Shown here in pieces: positions 58,807 to 64,000 of a DNA stretch of 64,000 bases (positions are counted from its first letter, which is position 1; every line of letters begins with the position of its first letter). The DNA comes from Gordonia humi. GTDB lineage: Bacteria; Actinomycetota; Actinomycetes; Mycobacteriales; Mycobacteriaceae. The stretch covers positions 3,100,001 to 3,164,000 of the forward strand of contig NZ_JACIFP010000001.1 of NCBI RefSeq assembly GCF_014197435.1. The letters are read 5' to 3'. A model generated the notes under the pieces. The model saw nothing but the letters and a program-made list of their open reading frames with translations, was not told the DNA's origin and ran no database searches. A program made the translations under genes and the position numbers.

Positions 58807-58848
58807 CTTCCCTTGAGACGAACCCTCCGGAAATCCCGGGACGGATCA

Positions 58849-60018
58849 TTCAACGATTCGATGCTGTTGGTGGTGTAGATGACCCGCCGCAGCTCTGGCG
58901 GGAACGCCAGGAACGGAATGAACCGCTCCCACGCGTCCCGGAAGGTCTTGACCGCCGAGGGGTACTTGCGACCGAGGTCGGAGTCGGCGAACGCATCCAA
59001 CGCATCGGCAGCGGCCTGTTCGGTCGAGGCCTGGTAGATCGGCTTGAGTAATGCGGCGACGGCTTTGCGGTCGCCGTAGCCGACGAACCGCATCGATGCC
59101 CGGATCAGGTGCACCACACACGTCTGAACGGTCGCCTGCGGCCAGGTCGCCTCTACGGCCTCGGCGAACCCGGTCAGGCCGTCGCAGCACACGATCAACA
59201 CGTCCTCGACCCCGCGATTGCGTAGTTCGGCGCATACGGCGGCCCAGAATTTGGCGCCCTCGGTCTGCTGAATCCAGATCCCCAGGACGTGCTTAACGCC
59301 CTCCATATCGACGCCGACGGCGAGGTGGGCGGCCTTGTTGCGCACGTGTCCGCCATCGCGGATCTTGACGATGATCGCATCGAGGTAGATCACCGGATAC
59401 AGCGCTTCGAGGTCGCGGGTCTGCCATTTGGCGACCTCGTCGGCGACTTCCTCGGTGATCTTCGAGATCGTCTCGTGCGACAGGTCGGTGCCGATCGTCG
59501 ACGCGAGATGATGTTGGATGTCGCGGATCGTCATGCCGCCGGCGTAGAGCGAGACGATCATCGCATCGAGGCCGTCGAGGCGGCGTTGGCCCTTGCGGAC
59601 CAGCATCGGGGTGAAGCTGCCGTCGCGGTCCCGCGGGACCGACAACGCCACATCGCCGATCTCGGTCGCCACGGTTTTGGCGGCGTATCCGTTGCGGGAG
59701 TTCGGAAACGACGCTGCATCCGGGTCCCCGGCCTCGTAGCCGAGGTGCTCGGTCAGCTCGGTGTTCAGGCCTCGTTCGAGGGTCGCTTTGAGTAGCGAGT
59801 TCAGCAGGCCGTCCTGCCCGCCGACCGGTTCTCCGGCATCGATCCGAGCGAACACGTCGTCGAGTGCTCCCGAGGCGATCAGTTCGTTGGCCATCTCGGT
59901 CTGCCGACGGCGTTTCTCTGCACGCGAATCATCCACGCTCACATCATGATTGACAGTCACTACAGCGGTTCCCTTCAGGGTTGAACCTCACCGCTTACAC
60001 AAACCATCTGACACGCCC
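58849..60018 (-). pseudogene. IS256-family element, 5' part with truncated transposase
   Basis: Transposase codons from the GTG at 59960 to 58849 remain (about 370 residues): GLLNSLLKATLERGLNTELTEHLGYEAGD (in parts), VIYLDAIIVKIRDGG, DVLIVCCDGLTG, ending VIYTTNSIESLN. The last ~80 residues, with the catalytic Glu region end, are lost at the IS3 type B junction, though the frame runs on into the IS to 58761. The left end (GGGCGTGTCAG, reverse) at ~60018 abuts IS630 remnant 2. It is a different isoform from the complete element at 47434. Confidence 0.87.
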
Positions 60019-60435
60019 GATTCCGAGGTGCCCGGCCAGCAGCCGCGAGGACCAATGCGTGACCCCGTACTTTCTCGGTGGCGGCATCAACGTCGCCGAC
60101 ACGACATCGGCGTGATTGAGATACCTTGGGCGACCGGTCCTTTCAGCGTCGAGCAGACCATCGAGTCCGTCCTGGAGATACCGTGAACGCCACTTGAGGA
60201 CCGTCGGTACCGACGTCCCGACGGCCTCACTGATTCGCGTATTAGCCATCCCATCGGCAGCAAGCACGACGATCCGCGCCCGACGCGCCAGACCAGCCGA
60301 CGTCGTGGTCGACCTCAACAACTGATCGAGCTCGTCCGCATCACCATCACGCAGTTCCAGGGCCGGGGCTGGAGTATTAGCCATAACCAATTCTCTCAAC
60401 CCAACAACCCTAAACTAATTAACGACACGCGACAC
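60019..60435 (-). pseudogene. IS630-type element, 5' remnant 2
   Basis: Right end GTGTCGCGTGTCGTTAATTA (reverse) next to TA at 60436-60437, and the first ~122 codons (start ATG at 60384), ending SRLLAGHLGIG at the IS256-type junction. Nearly identical in DNA to remnant 1 at 48905-49400, but cut at a different codon. Confidence 0.85.
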
Positions 60436-60724
60436 TAGTGCTGATCGTCGACCCGGCTTACTGGGACGGATCCGGTCTCAATGAGTGGTCGTCGGAGTCG
60501 GATCGAAATCCGGTACCTCAGGCAGCGCCGAAGCACACAGGCCCGAGATACGACGAGACCACCACCGGACGACTGCACGATCCTGAGACCGCCCGTACAT
60601 CGATCATGGGACGATATATAAACGAAAGAAGGGACATTCGCCTCGCCGCGCGTGGGCGCCGACCGGAACGACAGACGATCGACAAGCATTGTCGCGATCC
60701 GGGACCGACCGGAAGGACGGCAGC

Positions 60725-61555
60725 ATGGACCAGAACGACTCGGTTGATGCGCCCGCGGCCGGTCAGTCCGCGATCTGGGCGAGCGTCGCGGCAGCGCGCC
60801 GACCTCGTCTCCATCGGCCCCGTGACATCCCCCGACCGGAGTCGGTCGACGAGGTCGCCGCATGGGCCGATCACGGGACTCTGCGCCGGACCGAGTACGT
60901 CTACGCACCGGTGTTCTGGTTGCTGCTCCCCGTCGCCGCGCTCGGATTCCTCGTCCACCATACGATCACGGACCCGACCGGAGCCGGGTGGAACATCACC
61001 GTCAACGGTGAGCACCGCGACTCCTGGCCGACCTGGGCGCCGTGGCTCGCCTGGATCGGCGTCGGCGTCTGGCTGCTCGTCGCCGTAGGGGTGCTCGTCG
61101 TGCGGCTGAGCATCCTGCGGGACCTGCGTGCGGAGAGCCGGCGGATCTACCGGCACGGTGTCGCGCATTCGATCCACCGCGCCTCGGTCGACTTCGACGA
61201 CGGCGAGGGCCGCTGGGCGACGTACATCGCCCTGGACCACCGCTTGGACGACACGCAGGCCGCTCGGATCTTCCAGGCGTTCGACCAGTGGCTGCATGAA
61301 GCGGGTATGCCACCGCAGGGATCCGATCCGATCTCGTCGGACACGCTCTTCGGCGCACGGGCGGCAGGCGGGTATTTCATGCTGTACTTCCCCGGATCTC
61401 AAACGGCGGGAGAGACCACAGAGCATCAATGGGTGCTCATCACCGAACCGCACGCGGAGGACGACTACGCGATCTTCACCCTCGTGCCCACGCCGAAGAC
61501 CATCGCGAGGATCCGCCGCAGGCTCCATCGGAGAGCACGAAGGAGCGCTCCGTGA
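60725..61555 (+). CDS. Membrane protein of unknown function (operon gene 1)
   Basis: A 276-residue protein: ~60 polar N-terminal residues (RPRLHRPRDIPRPESVDEVAAWADHG), two membrane helices (about 62-85 with VFWLLLPVAALGFLVHHTI, and 105-130 with LAWIGVGVWLLVAVGVLVVRL), then a ~140-residue soluble domain with YIALDHRLDDTQAARIFQAFDQWLHEAG. No family recognised. The 286 bases upstream (60439-60724) hold no gene I can support. Overlaps gene 2 by GTGA. Confidence 0.68.
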   Translation: MDQNDSVDAPAAGQSAIWASVAAARRPRLHRPRDIPRPESVDEVAAWADHGTLRRTEYVYAPVFWLLLPVAALGFLVHHTITDPTGAGWNITVNGEHRDSWPTWAPWLAWIGVGVWLLVAVGVLVVRLSILRDLRAESRRIYRHGVAHSIHRASVDFDDGEGRWATYIALDHRLDDTQAARIFQAFDQWLHEAGMPPQGSDPISSDTLFGARAAGGYFMLYFPGSQTAGETTEHQWVLITEPHAEDDYAIFTLVPTPKTIARIRRRLHRRARRSAP

Positions 61556-62169
61556 TCGGACGGAAGACTCCCGTCGAGTTGCGCGCCCTGTTCGTCTCCG
61601 ACGAGGACGTCCGGGGCTGGATGTCTCCGCGGTCCACGCCGGCGGCCCGCACACGAGTCCGGCGATGGGTGAGAGTCGAGAACGTCGCCATGACGACGAT
61701 CGTCGTCGGCGCCGCGCTGATGGTCCTCGCCCCGGTCGCGTCGATCGCGGTGGCCGTCTGGTCCACTGTCACCGACATCGGCCGACCGGACCTGTACTGG
61801 TGGATCTGGGGCATCGCGATCGGCGTGTTCGCGTGCGGGATGATCGCCTGGGTGATCGCCACCTCTCGGCGAGTATCGGCCCGCTATGCCGACGGGCACG
61901 TCTCAGTGGGCACCGTCGACCGAGCCGTCGAGCACCCTGGCGAAGGAGACGACCACACCTGGTACGACCTGCGGATCAGCGCCGACCTCCCGGACGGAAC
62001 CACACTGCACCGCAGGCTGCAACGCGAGGGCGAGGGCCTCGATCGCCGCGTCGGCGGCCGCATCCGGTTCCGACACGACACGCTCGACCCCGACGACGTC
62101 CACGACGTCCACTTCGCGGGTTGGCCCGATAAGAAGAGACGACGCCGCCGCGAGAGGAGCGACCGATGA
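61552..62169 (+). CDS. Membrane protein of unknown function (operon gene 2)
   Basis: A 205-residue protein. Two membrane helices (about 45-70, TTIVVGAALMVLAPVASIAVAVW; and 80-103, WWIWGIAIGVFACGMIAWVIA) and a C-terminal beta-rich domain with VSVGTVDRAVEHPG, TWYDLRISADLPDGTTLHRRL and RIRFRHDTLDPDDVHDVHFAGW, resembling DUF3592-like domains. The GTG at 61552 overlaps the stop of gene 1; gene 3 follows with an ATGA overlap. Confidence 0.68.
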   Translation: MIGRKTPVELRALFVSDEDVRGWMSPRSTPAARTRVRRWVRVENVAMTTIVVGAALMVLAPVASIAVAVWSTVTDIGRPDLYWWIWGIAIGVFACGMIAWVIATSRRVSARYADGHVSVGTVDRAVEHPGEGDDHTWYDLRISADLPDGTTLHRRLQREGEGLDRRVGGRIRFRHDTLDPDDVHDVHFAGWPDKKRRRRRERSDR

Positions 62170-62966
62170 GCAGACGAGTCACGATCACCACCGGTAGGCG
62201 CACCGTCGCCCATGACGAAGACGACGCGGCGCCGTTCTGGCTCGAACATCTCGTCGCGCTCGTCATCGCCGGCGTGATCGTCGTCGCCGGCGCACTGGTG
62301 CTGCTGTCTCTGACCGATCGGGGTCGGGCCGCGTTGGTGTGGCTCGGTCTCGCGCTCGGCCTGGTCATGGCCTGCGGGCTTGCGATCGGACCGTGGCGCA
62401 GTCGGCGTGCAGGCAAGCCCCCGACGGTCTGGATCGGGGAGGCGCTCTCCGCTTTCGGCTGGAGCGCGACGACCGTCTGCCTCGCCGCGGGCATCCCGTA
62501 CGTCTTCTGGCGCGGCCCGGACACTATCCCCGAGTGGGCGTTCGCCGTGCCGGGTGTCGGGGCGGTGGTCTTCATGACGATCGCGGGTCTCGGGGTACGG
62601 ATCAGAAGGCAGCTTCCTGCCCTGAACCTAGATCCGCGGCGCGCGACGGTGCTGTTCAACGACAGCGATGCCGACGGACGTCAGAGTATCGCTCTGCGTT
62701 ACCAGGGTGTCGACGGCGAGGAACACGACGCGGAGCTCGCCGACATGATCGACGACTCCTGGCTCGACAGATTCGCCCCGGGGACGATCTGGCAGGTGTA
62801 CGCCTTTCGAGACCCGATGCTCGCGACCTCCGTCCTCTTCCTCACCGAGGCTCACGACGACGTCTGGCGCAACGGCTACAAGCTCGACGGCGTACGCCTC
62901 GGAGGAGAAGGCGGACCCGTACGACCCGGCCCGGGGTCACCGTTCTTCGGCGAAGACTCGACGTAG
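62166..62966 (+). CDS. Membrane protein of unknown function (operon gene 3)
   Basis: A 266-residue protein with about four membrane helices (residues ~28-52, 57-75, 93-112, 120-140) and a soluble C-terminal domain: RATVLFNDSDADGRQSIALRYQGVDGEEHDAELADMID (in parts), APGTIWQVYAFRDPMLATSVLFL. The C-terminal layout (beta strands, small polar turns, PGT-xVYAFRDP) parallels that of gene 2, so genes 2 and 3 may be related. ATGA overlap with gene 2. Confidence 0.68.
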   Translation: MSRRVTITTGRRTVAHDEDDAAPFWLEHLVALVIAGVIVVAGALVLLSLTDRGRAALVWLGLALGLVMACGLAIGPWRSRRAGKPPTVWIGEALSAFGWSATTVCLAAGIPYVFWRGPDTIPEWAFAVPGVGAVVFMTIAGLGVRIRRQLPALNLDPRRATVLFNDSDADGRQSIALRYQGVDGEEHDAELADMIDDSWLDRFAPGTIWQVYAFRDPMLATSVLFLTEAHDDVWRNGYKLDGVRLGGEGGPVRPGPGSPFFGEDST

Positions 62967-63578
62967 ACGTTCGAATCGTGAATCGAACGGCGACCGAGCA
63001 CAACGAACGATCGTGCCGAATCCGACGAGCGTCGGGACGGTGTCGGACTCGCCATCGACGACCCGGTCGACGCCGCTGACACGTCGGCAGTACAGCACTC
63101 GTGCCGACATCGTCACCGCCGAAGGCAACGAGCGAACAGGGAGCGGAACCTCGTGGACCACGTCGTCGTGCCGCGCGTGCGGGGCTGCAATGGAGGAACA
63201 GGCATCTGCCCCGCTCGATAGAACACGTGGAGTTCCTCTCCGGGAATCACAGTTGGAACTCCGCCATAGTCCACCATCGCATCCATTCCCGGCGGATCTT
63301 CGATCGACAATCTGTACCCGCCCCTCGAATATTCATCCCTTCGGTCGACGTGAGCGTGATACCGCTGTTTCCGATATCCGTTTCCGGACAGACGGGAAAG
63401 GTCTCACCGACGCCAAGAATCACGAACGAAGACCGGAAGAAGGCGATGTGATCGTGGTGACGGCCCGTCGGTGTCGGCGGCCGGAGCGTGTTGAACGCGG
63501 ACGCGACGGATCGTCCGGCGTCCGCCGCTACCGAGAATCTCTCACTGCTGTCGACCGACCGCATGTAGCGTCACCGGT
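62967..63578. other. Region without a convincing gene
   Basis: About 610 bases. Several open frames cross it on both strands but none has family features, consistent coding bias or a ribosome-binding site. GC drops in 63280-63440. A decayed gene on the minus strand is possible (short segments reading GIGNSGITL-like and VPTVIPGEELHVFY in different frames) but not supported. Confidence 0.4.
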
Positions 63579-63992
63579 ATGAGTCCCAGCGACGAATCCA
63601 CTGTGGCGAGCCGGCACGTCAGCGCGGTGATCCGGTGTTCACCGGACCAGGTGTACCGGTACGCGGCCGATCCCGCGAACCTGCCGACATGGGCGGCGGG
63701 GCTGGCCAGTTCTGCGGTGACCGTCGACGGAGACACGCTCATCGCCGACTCGCCGATGGGCGAGGTGACGGTCCGCTTCGTCGAGCGGAACGCATTCGGC
63801 GTTCTCGACCACGACGTCACCCTGCCGTCGGGTACCACGGTCACCAATCCTGTTCGCGTACTGAGCCACCCGGACGGCGCCGAGGTCCTGTTCACGGTCC
63901 GCCAGATCGAACTCAGCGACGACGAGTTCGAGCGCGACGTCCGCCTGGTGGCCGACGATCTCAACAGACTCAAAGGCGTGTTGGAGAGGTAG
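63579..63992 (+). CDS. SRPBCC family protein
   Basis: A 137-residue START-like protein: SAVIRCSPDQVYRYAADPANLPTWAAGLASS at the start (the family's helix-loop), then MGEVTVRFVERNAFGVLDHDVTLPSGTTV and GAEVLFTVRQIELSDDEFERDVRLVADDLNRLKGVLER (in parts). The ATG at 63579 has no Shine-Dalgarno; TGTAGC about 10 bases upstream could be the -10 box of a leaderless transcript. Ligand unknown. Confidence 0.72.
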   Translation: MSPSDESTVASRHVSAVIRCSPDQVYRYAADPANLPTWAAGLASSAVTVDGDTLIADSPMGEVTVRFVERNAFGVLDHDVTLPSGTTVTNPVRVLSHPDGAEVLFTVRQIELSDDEFERDVRLVADDLNRLKGVLER

Positions 63993-64000
63993 GTCCTCGG

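Larger units (their letters stand above)
57482..58848 (-). mobile_element. IS3-family insertion sequence (type B), copy 2, inverted
   Basis: Same 1,367 bp and ends as at 45947-47313 but on the minus strand. Flanks AAG and TTC give no target duplication. It separates the 5' part of an IS256-type transposase gene (ends at the codons for SIESLN) from a 48-bp tail of the same element; about 80 codons are missing, so insertion was accompanied or followed by a deletion. Confidence 0.92.

Noticed and set aside
63013..63582. A 189-codon plus frame before the last gene
   Set aside because: It overlaps short minus frames equally well, lacks motifs and a start signal, and has atypical composition.
1..64000. 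CRISPR arrays, tRNA or rRNA genes
   Set aside because: No regularly spaced short repeats and no recognisable tRNA or rRNA sequence were seen on reading; repeats found are IS copies and operators.

Overview
The window is a GC-rich chromosomal (or large-plasmid) segment of an actinobacterium of the order Mycobacteriales, probably Gordonia, Rhodococcus or a close relative. This is inferred from the DUF222/HNH protein, an NmtR-CtpJ pair, a CadI-ArsR pair, an EgtB-EgtD pair, an IS1081-like element and GTTT-N15/16-GGGTA promoters. No tRNA, rRNA or CRISPR array was seen.

Region 1 (1-21.7 kb) is mostly housekeeping and regulator/target pairs. It holds a partial enoyl-CoA hydratase; an MFS exporter with a divergent ArsR regulator; PhzF; an IS3 element; TetR/DUF4345; TetR/FAD monooxygenase; a DUF222-HNH protein; MetA; a hemerythrin-like protein; a phosphoketolase translationally coupled to a 68-residue protein; DUF5709; a beta-propeller membrane protein; a zinc-ribbon membrane protein; a SatP-type acetate transporter; and a DJ-1/TetR/NAD(P)-reductase group sharing three operator copies.

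Region 2 (21.9-38.6 kb) is a catabolic gene cluster. One TetR gene (26166-26843) lies between two divergent blocks, and five related CAAAC-GTTTG type sites lie before its transcription units. The genes encode a SnoaL-like protein, a flavin monooxygenase, two SDRs, a two-subunit CoA-transferase, a fused enoyl-CoA hydratase/3-hydroxyacyl-CoA dehydrogenase, two cyclase-family hydrolases, a three-subunit biotin-dependent carboxylase, another enoyl-CoA hydratase and a pair of acyl-CoA dehydrogenases. Together they look like oxidation, ring opening, CoA activation and beta-oxidation of an unidentified, probably alicyclic, compound. The carboxyltransferase subunit has Glu where the pyruvate carboxylase family has its carboxylated metal-binding Lys.

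Region 3 (38.9-45.8 kb) holds the Ni/Co sensor NmtR with its CtpJ-type P-ATPase, an SRPBCC protein, then an operon (flavodoxin, 66-residue protein, EgtB, EgtD) and a CinA-like amidase. Stress-sigma-type promoters precede both the operon and the CinA-like gene. The 66-residue protein is a paralogue of the one coupled to phosphoketolase and has the same GTGA overlap with its downstream gene.

Region 4 (45.9-60.4 kb) is an insertion-sequence mosaic: two identical IS3-type copies in inverted orientation, two IS256-type elements (one truncated), an IS1081-like element with a clear 8-bp duplication, one complete and two truncated IS630-type elements, and a second copy of the IS3 element found at 3.2 kb. 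It carries a recombinase/HTH/zinc-ribbon three-gene cassette whose first gene is broken, and the remains of a cadI-arsR metal resistance locus whose arsR is cut by an IS.

Region 5 (60.7-64 kb) holds a three-gene operon of membrane proteins of unknown function, a 600-base stretch without a convincing gene, and a second SRPBCC protein.
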